Positions 36,865-46,630 are shown, numbered from the stretch's first letter. The stretch: 64,000 nucleotides of DNA from Streptomyces sp. NBC_01750 (GCF_035918095.1 NZ_CP109137.1:2358001-2422000), one strand, 5' to 3'. A program made the numbers and translations. The notes: a model not told the origin generated them from the letters alone.

Positions 36865-37242
36865 CTATCGGCAGTGGTGCGCGGCGCGCGGGCGCCATCG
36901 CATGCCGTTGACCTGTCCCGGCTCGGAGCCGATGACATAGCGCACCCGGCGGCCGTGCACCCGGCGGGCCGGGGCCCGGCAGCCACGGGGCTTGCAGCCA
37001 CGGGCGAGCCGAGCGTAGGGGTCGCGTGCGGCGCTCGCCGCCGGGCTCGTTCCCGGCGCCGCTACGAGCGCCGCTACGAGTGCCGCGCCTCGGGAAGCCG
37101 CGCCTCGGGAAGCCGCGCCGGTCCTGGCGCCCCGAGGGGCGCCGGAGTCCGCAGCCGCGGATCCGCACAGGGCCGCGTCCGCCGTCGCCGGGCGCGAAGG
37201 CGTCCGGTACGGCGTGGCGGCGGTGCGGGCGGCGGCGGTCAT
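36865..37242 (-). CDS. trpM: TrpM-like small protein of the tryptophan operon
   Basis: A predicted 125-aa protein starting at ATG 37242, 7 bases after the trpC stop, with GGAGCTG upstream. The last ~50 residues (CRAPARRVHGRRVRYVIGSE, then PGQVNGMRW) match what I remember of TrpM (SCO2038), a small protein between trpC and trpB in Streptomyces that affects growth and tryptophan metabolism. The N-terminal ~70 residues are an Ala/Gly/Arg/Thr-rich low-complexity segment with short DNA repeats (12-bp at 37057-37080, 15-bp at 37082-37111). The coding start of the conserved part could be further downstream. Confidence 0.62.
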   Translation of the reverse strand: MTAAARTAATPYRTPSRPATADAALCGSAAADSGAPRGARTGAASRGAASRGAALVAALVAAPGTSPAASAARDPYARLARGCKPRGCRAPARRVHGRRVRYVIGSEPGQVNGMRWRPRAAHHCR

Positions 37243-37249
37243 CAGTCGG

Positions 37250-38059
37250 TCAGCTCCGGCCGTGCCGCAGGGCCGGGTGGGCACCTGCGGCGACCAGGTC
37301 GGCGACGGCCGACTTCGGATCGCGGCCGGTGACCAGGGACTCGCCTACGAGCACGGCATCGGCACCGACGTTGGCGTAGGCGATCAGATCGTGCGGACCG
37401 CGCACACCGGACTCGGCGATCTTGACGATATGCGCCGGGATCTCGGGGGCGACCCGCTCGAAAACGGTGCGGTCGACCTTGAGCGTCTTCAGATCGCGGG
37501 CGTTGACACCGATGATCTTCGCACCGGCCTCGACCGCCCGCTCGGCCTCGTCCTCGTCGTGCACCTCGACGAGCGGGGTGAGCCCGATCGACTCGGCGCG
37601 CTCGATCAGCGAGACCAGGGCCTCCTGCTCGAGGGCGGCCACGATCAGCAGCACGAGGTCGGCGCCGTAGGCCCTGGCCTCCCACAGCTGGTACGCGGTG
37701 ACGATGAAGTCCTTGCGCAGCACCGGGATGTCGACCTTGGCGCGGACCGCTTCGAGGTCGGCGAGCGATCCTCCGAAACGGCGCTGCTCGGTCAGTACGG
37801 AGATGACGGCGGCGCCACCCGCCTCGTAGTCGGCGGCGAGCGCGGCCGGGTCGGCGATCGCGGCGAGCGCGCCCTTCGACGGGCTGGAGCGCTTGACCTC
37901 GCAGATCACCTTGACGCCCTCGCCACGCAGCGCGGCGACGCCGTCCTTGGCCGCAGGAGCCTTGGCGGCACGTTCCTTGAGCTCGTCGAGGCTGACACGC
38001 GCCTGCCGCTCTGCGAGGTCGGCGCGTACGCCTTCAATGATCTCGTCGAGCACACTCAC
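37250..38059 (-). CDS. trpC: Indole-3-glycerol phosphate synthase
   Basis: A 269-aa TIM-barrel enzyme that closes the indole ring. Family motifs: [16 protein letters not shown] (catalytic Lys and phosphate site), [44 protein letters not shown] and [11 protein letters not shown]. It is single-function, with no TrpF fused; the TrpF step is supplied by PriA at 45096-45821. The start is a GTG at 38059, preceded by GGAAGGGGG. First gene of trpC-trpM-trpB-trpA. Confidence 0.96.
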   Translation of the reverse strand: MSVLDEIIEGVRADLAERQARVSLDELKERAAKAPAAKDGVAALRGEGVKVICEVKRSSPSKGALAAIADPAALAADYEAGGAAVISVLTEQRRFGGSLADLEAVRAKVDIPVLRKDFIVTAYQLWEARAYGADLVLLIVAALEQEALVSLIERAESIGLTPLVEVHDEDEAERAVEAGAKIIGVNARDLKTLKVDRTVFERVAPEIPAHIVKIAESGVRGPHDLIAYANVGADAVLVGESLVTGRDPKSAVADLVAAGAHPALRHGRS

Positions 38060-38173
38060 GCGAGCGGCCCCCTTCCGGGACGTGGAGATGGATCAGGATC
38101 AGCCATGTCGATGGTATCCGCAGGATGGCCTCGAGCTCGCATCCGGTTGGCGCCCGTCCCACTACCTGGGACT

Positions 38174-38620
38174 TTACGGAGCCAGCGCAGAGCCGAACGG
38201 CAGGTTCCGCACCACGCTGAAGATCAGCAGGACGCCGCCGAGCGACCACCACCAGGCGGGCCCGAGGGTGATCCGCAGGGGCACTCCCCGTACGGCGCGA
38301 ATCAGCCACATCACCCACACCGCGGCAAAGATTCCATAGCCCACGACTGCCACCGCGTTGGACCCGATGGCGGCGCCCAGATCGCCGTGGATGAAAGCGT
38401 GGGCGCTGCGCAGCCCGCCGCAGCCGGGGCAGTAGATCCCGGTGACGCGGAACAGCGGGCAGACCGGGTAGTGGCCCGGTTCATTGGGATCGACCGCGCC
38501 GACGTACGCGAAGGCCGCCGCGACGACGGCGAGGGTGGCCAGCGGAGTGGCCAGGCGCCGCGCGAGCGGGGCCTGGCCGGGCTCGCCGGCCCGTGTGGCG
38601 GAGGAAGGCATGACGTCCAC
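38174..38620 (-). CDS. DUF2752 membrane protein
   Basis: A small membrane protein of about 148 aa. The DUF2752 hallmark YCPGCGGLRSAHAFIHGD follows a first membrane helix, and two more helices come after (AVVGYGIFAAVWVMWLI; LGGVLLIFSVVRNL). The two Cys of CPGC might bind metal or react; the function is not known. The start may be GTG 38620 (GGAGAG upstream) or ATG 38611 (GGGGTGG upstream). It lies upstream of trpC on the same strand. Confidence 0.85.
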   Translation of the reverse strand: MDVMPSSATRAGEPGQAPLARRLATPLATLAVVAAAFAYVGAVDPNEPGHYPVCPLFRVTGIYCPGCGGLRSAHAFIHGDLGAAIGSNAVAVVGYGIFAAVWVMWLIRAVRGVPLRITLGPAWWWSLGGVLLIFSVVRNLPFGSALAP

Positions 38621-38666
38621 CCCGTGATTCTCTCCGTTCGTACGGAAAGGCGCAGCTCATACGGAA

Positions 38667-38696
38667 AGGCGCAGCCCGTTCGCTCGGGCTGCGCCT
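38667..38696 (-). terminator. 11-bp hairpin after the HGxxPAAW protein gene
   Basis: AGGCGCAGCCC (38667-38677) pairs exactly with GGGCTGCGCCT (38686-38696) over an 8-base loop. The motif GGCTGCGCCTCGT recurs at 38715-38727, and TACGGAAAGGCGCAGC occurs twice at 38640-38675, so the spacer is made of short direct repeats. It lies between the leftward HGxxPAAW gene and the DUF2752 gene. Confidence 0.8.
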
Positions 38697-38744
38697 CGTC
38701 GGGCCGGACCCGAGGGCTGCGCCTCGTGGGGCCGGACCGCGGCG

Positions 38745-39017
38745 TCAGGCGGTGGTCTGAGCCGGTGCGGGCTGCGCCGTCGCCTGGGCGGCGTGGTGCC
38801 TGGCCCGCACCGACGCCTCGGACTCCTTCGGCATGCCGAGACCGGCGGCCTTCATGGCCGCGCCGACCACACCGCCGAGCGCGATGACGCCGATACCGGC
38901 CCAGAAGCCGAGGGGGTTGGCCGCCACCATGAAGAGGCCTGCGATGCAGAAGCCGATGAACGAGATGGTGACACCGGTCCAGGCGGCCGGGGTGTGTCCG
39001 TGGCTGGTGCCCGACAT
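38745..39017 (-). CDS. HGxxPAAW-family small membrane protein
   Basis: A 90-aa protein with the actinobacterial motif HGHTPAAW near its N terminus (SHGHTPAAWTGV) and two membrane helices (SFIGFCIAGLFMVAANPLGF; IGVIALGGVVGAAMKAAG). ATG 39017 has GAGGAG upstream. It sits between two other trp-linked membrane proteins in Streptomyces; the function is unknown. Confidence 0.85.
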   Translation of the reverse strand: MSGTSHGHTPAAWTGVTISFIGFCIAGLFMVAANPLGFWAGIGVIALGGVVGAAMKAAGLGMPKESEASVRARHHAAQATAQPAPAQTTA

Positions 39018-39124
39018 GAATGTGCTCCTCGTCGATGTGCTTGGCTGAGCTGTTGTTCGGTGGTGAGCGCGAAGCTCACCTCTCATTGTCCCGTACGCCG
39101 TGGCGCGGCATGACGTGGGGTGCG

Positions 39125-39772
39125 TCACGCCTCGCGTGTCGGGTCCTCACCGCGGTCCAGAGCCTTCCACAGGTCCTCGGGCCGGTCCGGGTCCACCACC
39201 GCGGCCTTGCGCGGCCGTGGGGTGCCGTCGCGCTCGTAGCGGCCCGACATGGCGGGCCACTGCCTGCCGTAGCGCAGCGCGAGCAGCCCGGCGAGCAGGA
39301 TCAGCAGACCGCCGACCGCGGTCGCGTAGGGCCAGGCGGTGTGGGTGAGCGCGTCCACCGTGGCCGCCGTGTCACCGGTGGTCTGCGCGGCCTTCTCGTC
39401 GAGTGCCGCGCTGTCGGAGGCACCGAGGAAGGCGGCGAGGGCCGCGCCGGCACCGCTCAGGGCAAGCAGCGCGGAGACGAGCAGCCGGCCGGCGCTGCGT
39501 ACCGCGAAGACGGCGACGAGAGCGGCCAGGCCGACGATGGCGAGCGCCGTGGGGACACCGGTGACATCGCTGCCCTCGGCGTCGAGCGGCAGGCTGCCGC
39601 CGCCGACGGCGGCCTCGCCCTCGGCCCAGATCTGACCGGCAGCGAGAAGCACGACGACCGCGCCGACGGCGCCGAGGAACAGGGCGGCGGCGAGGCTACG
39701 GCGGCTGCTCGTGGCGGCGGAGGCGGCTTCGGCGCGGGGCTGGGGTACGGGTACAGCACTCACGTCCCCCAC
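39125..39772 (-). CDS. Tryptophan-biosynthesis-associated membrane protein (TIGR02234-like)
   Basis: A 215-aa protein with four predicted membrane helices (AAALFLGAVGAVVVLLAAGQ; GVPTALAIVGLAALVAVFA; LLVSALLALSGAGAALAAF; YATAVGGLLILLAGLLALRYG) and a charged cytoplasmic tail ending RPEDLWKALDRGEDPT. This layout is the actinobacterial family found next to trpE/trpC; its role is not established. It starts at GTG 39772, 17 bases after trpE, and is probably co-transcribed. GTG 39763 is an alternative. Confidence 0.85.
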   Translation of the reverse strand: MGDVSAVPVPQPRAEAASAATSSRRSLAAALFLGAVGAVVVLLAAGQIWAEGEAAVGGGSLPLDAEGSDVTGVPTALAIVGLAALVAVFAVRSAGRLLVSALLALSGAGAALAAFLGASDSAALDEKAAQTTGDTAATVDALTHTAWPYATAVGGLLILLAGLLALRYGRQWPAMSGRYERDGTPRPRKAAVVDPDRPEDLWKALDRGEDPTREA

Positions 39773-39789
39773 TATCCCTTACCGTCCCG

Positions 39790-41307
39790 TCAGCTGTTGA
39801 GGCGGTTCGCGGTATGGACGGCGCGCAGCACCGCGGCCGCCTTGTTACGGCATTCGGTGTCCTCGGCGACCGGGTCCGAGTCGGCCACCACACCCGCTCC
39901 CGCCTGCACGAATGCCGTCCCGTCGCGGAGCAGTGCGGTGCGGATGGCGATCGCGGTGTCGGAGTCACCGGCGAAATCGAGATAGCCGACGCAGCCGCCG
40001 TACAGTCCGCGCCGCGATGGCTCCAGCTCGTCGATGATCTGCATCGCGCGGGGCTTGGGGGCGCCGGAGAGCGTGCCCGCCGGGAAGCAGGCGGTCAGTA
40101 CGTCGAAGGCGGTGCGGCCCGCGGCGACCTGGCCGGTCACGGTCGAGACGATGTGCATGACGTGGGAGTACCGCTCGACCGACATGAAGTCGACGACCTC
40201 GACGCTGCCGGGCTCGCAGACCCGGCCCAGGTCGTTGCGGCCGAGGTCGACGAGCATCAGATGCTCGGCGCGCTCCTTGGGGTCGGCCATCAGCTCGTCG
40301 GCGAGGGCCTGGTCCTCCTGCGGCGTCGCGCCGCGCGGCCTGGTGCCGGCGATCGGGTGCACCATGGCGCGCCCGTCCTCGACCTTGACCAGGGCCTCCG
40401 GGCTCGAGCCGACGACATCGAAGCCGTGGAAGCGGAAGAGATACATGTACGGCGACGGGTTGGTGGCCCTGAGCACCCGGTAGACGTCCAGCGCGCTGGC
40501 GTGGCAGGGCGTTTCGAACCGCTGCGACGGTACGACCTGGAAGGCCTCGCCCGCCCTGATCCGTTCCTTGATGTCCTCGACGGCGTCCTGGTAGTCCTTG
40601 CCGCCCCAGAGCGCGGAGAACTCCGGCAGCTCGGAGGGCGGCAGCGCGGCGGGCGCGGAGGCCAGCGGCCGCGAGAGGTCCGCCTCCATGGCGTCGAGGC
40701 GGGCGACTGCGTCCGCGTACGCCTCGTCGACGCCGGTGTCGAGGTCGTTGTGGTTGATGGCGTTGGCGATCAGCAGGACGGTGCCGTCCCAGTGGTCGAG
40801 CACCGCGAGATCCGAGGTGAGCAGCATGGTCAGCTCGGGAAGCTGCAGGTCGTCGCGCTCGCCGGGCCCGATCTTCTCGAGCCTGCGCACGATGTCGTAG
40901 CCGAGATAGCCGACCATGCCGCCGGTGAAGGGCGGCATCCCGGAGGCGAGGTCGTCCGTGGGGGTACCTCCCACACCGCCAGGCGTAGCGGGAGTGTGCA
41001 GCGCCTCGACGGTGGTGCGCAGGGCCTGGAGCGGGTCGCCTTCCACCGGTACGCCGACGGGCGGGGTGCCGAGCCAGTGAGCCTGGCCCTCGCGCTCGGT
41101 GAGCGTGGCGGCGCTGCGTACGCCGATGAAGGAGTACCGGGACCAGGAGCGCCCGTTCTCGGCGGACTCCAGCAGGAAGGTGCCTTCACGCTCGGCGGCG
41201 AGCTTGCGGTAGAGCCCGACCGGGGTGTCGCCGTCCGCGAGCAGCTTGCGGCTGACGGGAATGACACGGCGGTCGGCGGCGAGCTTGCGGAAGGTGTCGA
41301 GATCCAT
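39790..41307 (-). CDS. trpE: Anthranilate synthase component I
   Basis: A 505-aa chorismate-using enzyme. The N-terminal region has the Trp feedback motif LLES (in [20 protein letters not shown]). The C-terminal chorismate-binding part has [41 protein letters not shown] and [18 protein letters not shown]. It makes anthranilate with ammonia supplied by a TrpG glutaminase that is not in this window. It lies 11 bases after hisI and forms hisI-trpE with the following membrane protein. Confidence 0.96.
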   Translation of the reverse strand: MDLDTFRKLAADRRVIPVSRKLLADGDTPVGLYRKLAAEREGTFLLESAENGRSWSRYSFIGVRSAATLTEREGQAHWLGTPPVGVPVEGDPLQALRTTVEALHTPATPGGVGGTPTDDLASGMPPFTGGMVGYLGYDIVRRLEKIGPGERDDLQLPELTMLLTSDLAVLDHWDGTVLLIANAINHNDLDTGVDEAYADAVARLDAMEADLSRPLASAPAALPPSELPEFSALWGGKDYQDAVEDIKERIRAGEAFQVVPSQRFETPCHASALDVYRVLRATNPSPYMYLFRFHGFDVVGSSPEALVKVEDGRAMVHPIAGTRPRGATPQEDQALADELMADPKERAEHLMLVDLGRNDLGRVCEPGSVEVVDFMSVERYSHVMHIVSTVTGQVAAGRTAFDVLTACFPAGTLSGAPKPRAMQIIDELEPSRRGLYGGCVGYLDFAGDSDTAIAIRTALLRDGTAFVQAGAGVVADSDPVAEDTECRNKAAAVLRAVHTANRLNS

Positions 41308-41318
41308 GGCGCCCGACC

Positions 41319-41684
41319 CTACTGGCCCAGAGGAAGGACGTCGGCGTCGAAGCAGGTACGGTCCCCGGTGTGGCAGGCGGCCCCCACCTGGTCGACCTTG
41401 ACGAGGACGGCGTCGGCGTCGCAGTCCAGGGCGACGGACTTGACGTGCTGGACATGGCCGGAGGTGTCGCCCTTGACCCAGTACTCCTGGCGGCTGCGGG
41501 ACCAGTAGGTGCAGCGGCCGGTGGTCAGGGTGCGGTGCAGGGCCTCGTCGTCCATCCAGCCGAGCATCAGCACCTCACCGGTGTCGTACTGCTGCGCGAT
41601 GGCCGGAACCAGGCCGTCGGCGCTGCGCTTGAGCCGGTCGGCGACGGCGGGATCGAGGGAACCTGTGGGGACACTGCTGGTCAT
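41319..41684 (-). CDS. hisI: Phosphoribosyl-AMP cyclohydrolase
   Basis: A 121-aa HisI, the third step of histidine synthesis. [21 protein letters not shown] then [17 protein letters not shown] carry substrate-binding residues, and [21 protein letters not shown] holds the Asp/Cys zinc and magnesium ligands. Single-function, without the HisE part. The ATG at 41684 is divergent from the gene at 41769, so the 84-base gap must hold both promoters. It heads an operon with trpE, a direct his-trp link. Confidence 0.94.
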   Translation of the reverse strand: MTSSVPTGSLDPAVADRLKRSADGLVPAIAQQYDTGEVLMLGWMDDEALHRTLTTGRCTYWSRSRQEYWVKGDTSGHVQHVKSVALDCDADAVLVKVDQVGAACHTGDRTCFDADVLPLGQ

Positions 41685-41768
41685 AGGGCCATTGTGCCGT
41701 GCCCGCCGGGGTCGCCGGACGGTGCGTCCACTGGGCGGACCCCGCGCCGCGGTCGTACCCTGGCGGTC

Positions 41769-42401
41769 ATGTCGACCCATGCGAAGCGTGAACGACTTCT
41801 GCTCGCCGAGATGTTGGAATCGGCGGGCCCCGAAGCCCCGACCCTGTGCGACGGCTGGAACACCCGGGAGCTCGCCGCCCATGTGGTGGTCCGGGAGCGG
41901 CGGGTGGACGCGGCGGCCGGGATCGTGCTGAGCCCGCTCAAGAGCCGCCTCGACCGGGTGCAGGCCGAGTTCGCCGCGAAGCCCTACGCGGAGCTGGTCC
42001 AGCTGATCCGTACGGGACCGCCGCGGATGTCCCCGTACGCGATCAAGCAGATCGACGAGGCGGCGAACACCGTCGAGTTCTTCGTCCACACCGAGGATGT
42101 ACGGCGGGCACAGCCGGACTGGAAGCGTCGCGAGCTGGACCGGATCTTCGAGAACGCCCTGTGGTCACGGCTGGAGAAGGCGTCCCGACTGCTGGGCCGC
42201 AGGTCCCCGGTCGGGCTGGTGCTGCGCCGTTCGAACGGGCAGACGGCGGTCGGGCACCGCGGCACCCCGGTGGTGACGGTGACCGGGGAGCCGAGCGAGC
42301 TGACGATCTTCATGTTCGGGCGGCAGGGAGCGGCGCAGGTGGACCTCGAGGGCGACAAGGACGCGATCGCGCGGCTGTACGAGGCCAAGCTCGGGATGTA
42401 G
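41769..42401 (+). CDS. TIGR03085-family DinB-like metal-binding protein
   Basis: A 210-aa protein of the mycothiol-dependent maleylpyruvate isomerase/DinB-like superfamily. [19 protein letters not shown] and [15 protein letters not shown] carry the His residues that would bind a metal. Such four-helix bundles in actinobacteria often use mycothiol, but the reaction here is unknown. The ATG at 41769 is the first plausible start; the frame is open upstream but overlaps the divergent hisI. Confidence 0.85.
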   Translation: MSTHAKRERLLLAEMLESAGPEAPTLCDGWNTRELAAHVVVRERRVDAAAGIVLSPLKSRLDRVQAEFAAKPYAELVQLIRTGPPRMSPYAIKQIDEAANTVEFFVHTEDVRRAQPDWKRRELDRIFENALWSRLEKASRLLGRRSPVGLVLRRSNGQTAVGHRGTPVVTVTGEPSELTIFMFGRQGAAQVDLEGDKDAIARLYEAKLGM

Positions 42402-42472
42402 CCCGGCGGGGTATGAGCGTGCCGGACCAGTGGCGGCTCGGCGCGGCGGCTGCGCGGCTCGGCACGAGGGGC

Positions 42473-43706
42473 TCAGCGCGGCAGCTCGGCACGGCGCAGT
42501 CCCTCGGAGCACAGTCCGTAGACCGCTCCGAGGGCACAGACGGCCGCACTGAAGCCGAAAACGGGCGCGGTGCCCCACAGGCCGACGGCCGCGCCGGTGA
42601 CCGGGAAGCTGAGCGGTGCGACACCGAGGCTGAAGAAGGTCGCGACCGAGGTAGGCCGGATCGGTCCGGGTCTGCACTAGGGCGTTGCACAGCGCGCCGC
42701 TCAGCCCCGCGAGCAGTCCGATCATCACGGCGACACCGACCGCGGCGGCGATGTGCGCCACCATGGCGAGGACGGCGATCGCCCCGGCGCCGACGATCAG
42801 CGCGAGTCCCTGGACGAGTCCGGCGCGCGCGATGCGGCCCCGTACGGCCAGCAGCAGTGAGGTCGCGCCCGAGCCGACGCCGAACCCGGCGAGGATCCAG
42901 CCCATGCCGGACGCGCCCCAGCCGCGCTCGTCCGCGAGCAGGGCCAGACCGACGTTCAGCGGCCCGACAAAGCCCAGGTCGCCGAGGGCGATGACGACGA
43001 GCAGCGGTGCGAGGACACGGTGGCGGCGGACGTAGCGCAGCCCGTCCGTCAGGTCCCGCAGTGCGGGGGCCTCCGGCCGGCTGTCGTCGGCGGGCAGCGG
43101 GGTGATCCGTACGGCGAGCAGCAGCGGCAGGGAGAGGGCGAAGAGCAGCCCGGCCACACCGAAGGCGGTCACCGAGCCGCCGAGGGCGACGGCGATACCG
43201 CCGAGCGGGGCGCCGACGACGGTGGCGACGCGTGAGGGGAGTCCGCGCATGCCCTGGATCCTGGCGAGCTGCCCCGGCGGGGCGATCCGGGGCGGCAGGG
43301 CACCGACGGCGGGCATGAAGAGCACGTCGAGGACGCCGAAGACCACGGCGACGGCGGCAAGCAGCCAGAGCCCCGGGCTGGACACGAGCAGCAGAGCCGC
43401 GACTCCGATGACGATCAGGCTGCGGGCGGCGTCGCTGGCGATGACGACCCGGCGCGGGCCGAGACGGTCGGCGAGGACTCCTCCGCCGAGCATCAGCAGT
43501 GCGCGCGGCACGGCGCTGATCGCGAGCACCACGCCTGCCCGTGCCGGGCTGCCGCCTCGGGTGGCGGCCCAGGAGAGGGCGAGGTAGTAGATGGTGTCGC
43601 CTACCGCCGAGGCTGCGTACGCGCAGAGCCAGCGCAGCACATTTGCGTCGCGGTACGCGGGGCGCTCGACGGCAGGGCCTATGGCCTTGGTCTGCGCGGC
43701 GGACAT
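42473..43706 (-). pseudogene. MFS transporter with a frameshift near its 3' end
   Basis: From ATG 43706 the frame encodes a major-facilitator protein with about ten helices (for example RRVVIASDAARSLIVIGVAAL, LDVLFMPAVGALPPRIAP). It runs in frame to TRTDPAYLG at about 42645. After that the frame turns to non-membrane sequence, while a second frame continues the family end perfectly (FFSLGVAPLSFPVTGAAVGL, then two helices) and stops at 42473. The join at 42638-42650 reads CTCGGTCGCGACC. A normal CTCGGCCGGGTCGCGACC would need 5 more bases, so a 5-base deletion is the simplest cause. It could be a real lesion or a sequencing error. Confidence 0.82.
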
Positions 43707-43930
43707 GGGGAGTTGTTCCGTCCTCTCGGATGCCCCGGGCGTGGAACGGGAAGCCGGCGCGCGGCCGGGCGTGGACGGGATGGGGGTCACGTACGAAATC
43801 CGGGCTGAGCCCGAGCGGACCGACGATGGGCCGGGCCGTCATACCGTTCGCCCGTTTCGGGGTCGAACGGCACGCTGACCCGGCCCGTCTCGTCAACGAG
43901 CGCGAGTTGCGGGTCAGTTGTCCACGGCTG

Positions 43931-44686
43931 TCAGCGGACGGGGTGCCCCGCCTCGCGGAGGGTGTCCTTGACCTGGGAGATCCGCAGATCGCCGAAGTGG
44001 AAGACCGAGGCCGCCAGGACCGCGTCCGCGCCCGCCGTGATGGCCGGCGGGAAGTCGGAGAGCTTGCCGGCGCCGCCGGAGGCGATGACCGGGACGGAGA
44101 CGTGCTTCCGTACCGCGGCGATCATCTCGGTGTCGTAGCCGTCCTTCGTGCCGTCCGCGTCCATCGAGTTGAGAAGGATCTCGCCCGCGCCCAACTCGGC
44201 GGCCCGGTGGGCCCATTCGACGGCGTCGATACCGGTGCCCTTGCGGCCGCCGTGGGTGGTGACCTCGAAGGAGCCTTCCGGAGTACGGCGGGCGTCGACC
44301 GACAGGACCAGTACCTGGCGTCCGAAGCGCTCGGCGATCTCGCGGATCAGCTCGGGGCGGGCGATCGCCGCGGTGTTGACGCCCACCTTGTCGGCGCCGG
44401 CCCGCAGCAGCTTGTCGACGTCGTCGGCGCTGCGCACGCCGCCGCCCACGGTCAGCGGGATGAAGACCTGCTCGGCGGTGCGGCGCACCACGTCATAGGT
44501 CGTCTCACGGTTGCCGGAGGAGGCCGTGATGTCGAGAAAGGTCAGCTCGTCGGCGCCTTCGGCGTCGTACAGCTTGGCCATCTCCACGGGGTCGCCCGCG
44601 TCACGCAGATTCTGGAAGTTGACGCCCTTGACGACCCGGCCGTTGTCCACGTCCAGGCAGGGGATCACTCGGATCGCGAGAGTCAT
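43931..44686 (-). CDS. hisF: Imidazole glycerol phosphate synthase cyclase subunit
   Basis: A 251-aa TIM barrel that joins ammonia from HisH to PRFAR, giving imidazole glycerol phosphate and [24 protein letters not shown] holds the first catalytic Asp (Asp12), and the second lies in [36 protein letters not shown] and [13 protein letters not shown] are phosphate sites. It overlaps the ridA-like stop by 4 bases. Last gene of the his operon. Confidence 0.96.
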   Translation of the reverse strand: MTLAIRVIPCLDVDNGRVVKGVNFQNLRDAGDPVEMAKLYDAEGADELTFLDITASSGNRETTYDVVRRTAEQVFIPLTVGGGVRSADDVDKLLRAGADKVGVNTAAIARPELIREIAERFGRQVLVLSVDARRTPEGSFEVTTHGGRKGTGIDAVEWAHRAAELGAGEILLNSMDADGTKDGYDTEMIAAVRKHVSVPVIASGGAGKLSDFPPAITAGADAVLAASVFHFGDLRISQVKDTLREAGHPVR

Positions 44687-45099
44687 CCGGCACCTCCTCG
44701 GTACGCCTCGACCTCGACCTCGACGACCAGGCTCGGATCGACGAAGCCGGAGACGATGAGCATCGACGCGGCGGGACGGACCGTGTCGAAGAGCTCCTTG
44801 TGGGCACGGCCGACCTCGTCCACGTCCCGGGCGTGGGTGAGGTACATCCGCGTACGCACCACGTCCTCCCGGCCCAGGCCGAGTTCCTTCAAGGCGTCGA
44901 AGGCGACGGCGAAGGCGCAGAGCGCCTGGTCGTAGGGACTGCCGGCGGCGATCTGGCCGCCGACGACCGAGGTGCAGCCGGACACCAGGACCAGGCCGTT
45001 CGGCAGCTCGACCGCGCGGGAGTAGCCGAAGGCGTCCTCCCACGGTCCGTCGGAGCCGATGCGCCGTACGGCGGGGGAATCGGAGAAGGGATCGGTCAT
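44683..45099 (-). CDS. RidA-family protein in the his operon
   Basis: A 138-aa YjgF/RidA/UK114-type protein: [62 protein letters not shown] (including the Arg that binds the carboxylate), then the family end [12 protein letters not shown]. RidA proteins hydrolyse reactive enamine/imine intermediates made by PLP enzymes. The gene overlaps both priA and hisF by 4 bases, so it is made in step with the histidine enzymes. Its precise target here is unknown. Confidence 0.88.
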   Translation of the reverse strand: MTDPFSDSPAVRRIGSDGPWEDAFGYSRAVELPNGLVLVSGCTSVVGGQIAAGSPYDQALCAFAVAFDALKELGLGREDVVRTRMYLTHARDVDEVGRAHKELFDTVRPAASMLIVSGFVDPSLVVEVEVEAYRGGAG

Positions 45100-45821
45100 T
45101 CCGCCACCGCCGCGAGGGCCTCTTCGAGGGTGAACGCCTCGGCGTACAGCGCCTTGCCGACGATCGCACCCTCGACGCCCTCGGGGACGAGTGAGGAGAT
45201 CGCCCGCAGATCGTCGAGTGAGGAGACTCCGCCGGAGGCGACAACGGGCTTGTCGGTCGCCGCGCACACATTGCGCAGCAGCACGAGGTTGGGGCCCTGG
45301 AGGGTGCCGTCCTTGGCGATGTCGGTGACGACGTAGCGGGCGCAGCCCTCGGAGTCGAGGCGTGCGAGCGTCTCGTACAGATCGCCGCCGTCGCGGGTCC
45401 AGCCGCGGCCGCGCAGCGTCGTACCGCGTACGTCGAGGCCGACCGCGATCTTGTCGCCGTGCTCGGCGATGACCTTGGCGACCCATTCGGGGGTCTCCAG
45501 CGCGGCGGTGCCCAGGTTGACCCGGGTACAGCCGGTGGCCAGCGCGGCCTCGAGCGTGGCGTCGTCGCGGATGCCGCCCGACAGCTCCACCTTGATGTCC
45601 ATGGCGCCGGCGACCTCGGCGATCAGCGCGCGGTTGTCTCCGGTGCCGAAGGCCGCGTCCAGGTCGACGAGATGCAGCCACTCGGCGCCCGATCGCTGCC
45701 AGGTCAGGGCGGCTTCGAGCGGAGAGCCGTACGAGGTCTCCGAACCGGACTCGCCATGGACGAGGCGGACGGCCTGGCCGTCGCGGACGTCGACTGCGGG
45801 GAGGAGTTCAAGCTTCGGCAT
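45096..45821 (-). CDS. priA: PriA, bifunctional HisA/TrpF isomerase
   Basis: A 241-aa TIM barrel that isomerises both ProFAR (histidine) and phosphoribosyl anthranilate (tryptophan), as known in Streptomyces and Mycobacterium. The two catalytic Asp are Asp11 ([15 protein letters not shown]) and Asp171 ([13 protein letters not shown]). [16 protein letters not shown] and [15 protein letters not shown] are phosphate-binding. The assignment as PriA rather than plain HisA rests on this taxon and the lack of a trpF gene near the trp genes. It overlaps ridA by 4 bases and hisH by one base. Confidence 0.93.
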   Translation of the reverse strand: MPKLELLPAVDVRDGQAVRLVHGESGSETSYGSPLEAALTWQRSGAEWLHLVDLDAAFGTGDNRALIAEVAGAMDIKVELSGGIRDDATLEAALATGCTRVNLGTAALETPEWVAKVIAEHGDKIAVGLDVRGTTLRGRGWTRDGGDLYETLARLDSEGCARYVVTDIAKDGTLQGPNLVLLRNVCAATDKPVVASGGVSSLDDLRAISSLVPEGVEGAIVGKALYAEAFTLEEALAAVAE

Positions 45822-46462
45822 TACAGCGTCTCAATCCAGTTGGTCAGCAGCTGGGCGCCGGCGTCGCCGGACTTCTCGGGGTGGAACTGGGTCGCCCACA
45901 GCGCGCCGTTCTCCACTGCGGCGACAAAGCGCTCGCCGTGCGTGGCCCAGGTGACCTGGGGCGCGCGGATGGCCGGGTTGGTGACCTCCAGGTCCCATGC
46001 GTGCACGGCGTAGGAGTGCACGAAGTAGAACCGGGCGTCGGCGTCGACTCCGGCGAAGAGCCGGCTGTCGTCGGCCGCCTCGACGGTGTTCCATCCCATG
46101 TGGGGGACGACCGGGGCCGTCAACGGGCCGACCGTGCCGGGCCACTCGTCGAGCCCCTCGGTCTCGACGCCGTGCTCGATACCGCGTGCGAAGAGGATCT
46201 GCATGCCGACGCAGATGCCCATCACGGGGCGGCCGCCGGAGAGCCTGCGGTCGATGATCCACTCGCCACGGGCCTTCTTGAGGCCGTCCATGCAGGCGGC
46301 GAAGGCTCCGACGCCGGGGACAAGGAGCCCGTCGGCGTTCATCGCCCTGTCGTAGTCACGGGTGATCTCGACGTCCGCGCCGACCCGGGCGAGGGCGCGC
46401 TCGGCCGAGCGGACGTTGCCGAATCCGTAGTCGAGGACGACGACCTTCTTGGACACGGTCAT
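45821..46462 (-). CDS. hisH: Imidazole glycerol phosphate synthase glutaminase subunit
   Basis: A 213-aa class I glutamine amidotransferase. [18 protein letters not shown] at the N terminus, nucleophile Cys in [11 protein letters not shown], and the His-Glu of the triad in [14 protein letters not shown]. It supplies ammonia to HisF. ATG 46462 (MTVSKK) overlaps the 55-aa membrane protein stop by 4 bases; a start at 46504 is not needed. Confidence 0.95.
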   Translation of the reverse strand: MTVSKKVVVLDYGFGNVRSAERALARVGADVEITRDYDRAMNADGLLVPGVGAFAACMDGLKKARGEWIIDRRLSGGRPVMGICVGMQILFARGIEHGVETEGLDEWPGTVGPLTAPVVPHMGWNTVEAADDSRLFAGVDADARFYFVHSYAVHAWDLEVTNPAIRAPQVTWATHGERFVAAVENGALWATQFHPEKSGDAGAQLLTNWIETL

Positions 46463-46626
46463 TCCCAGACCCCCTGAATCCGCAGGACACCGGCGACCAG
46501 GCACATCGCGGATGCGATACCGAGGAGCACGATCAGGCCCATGGGCATCTTCTGCTTGGAGAAGGAGTACACACCGCCGGCGAGGAAGAGACCGACGACG
46601 ATGAGGATGGTGGAGAGGCCGGTCAT
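46459..46626 (-). CDS. 55-aa two-helix membrane protein between hisB and hisH
   Basis: Read by eye from the minus strand: [20 protein letters not shown], then a short charged loop FSKQKMP, then [20 protein letters not shown], ending IQGVWE. The two hydrophobic segments are separated by a Lys-rich loop, as in a hairpin membrane protein. It starts 4 bases after the hisB stop, and its TGA overlaps the hisH ATG, so it is fully embedded in the operon and translationally coupled. I recall a small membrane ORF at this place in other Streptomyces his operons. The function is unknown. Confidence 0.85.
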   Translation of the reverse strand: MTGLSTILIVVGLFLAGGVYSFSKQKMPMGLIVLLGIASAMCLVAGVLRIQGVWE

Positions 46627-46630
46627 GAGC

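Noticed and set aside
36561..37001. Minus-strand 146-codon open frame in the trpM-trpB gap
   Set aside because: It overlaps the conserved TrpM end in another frame, is Arg/Pro/Ala-rich and carries no motif.
38056..38106. 16-codon open frame overlapping the trpC start by 4 bases, as a possible leader peptide
   Set aside because: It has no Trp codon, no ribosome binding site that I can see and no attenuator hairpin; probably chance.
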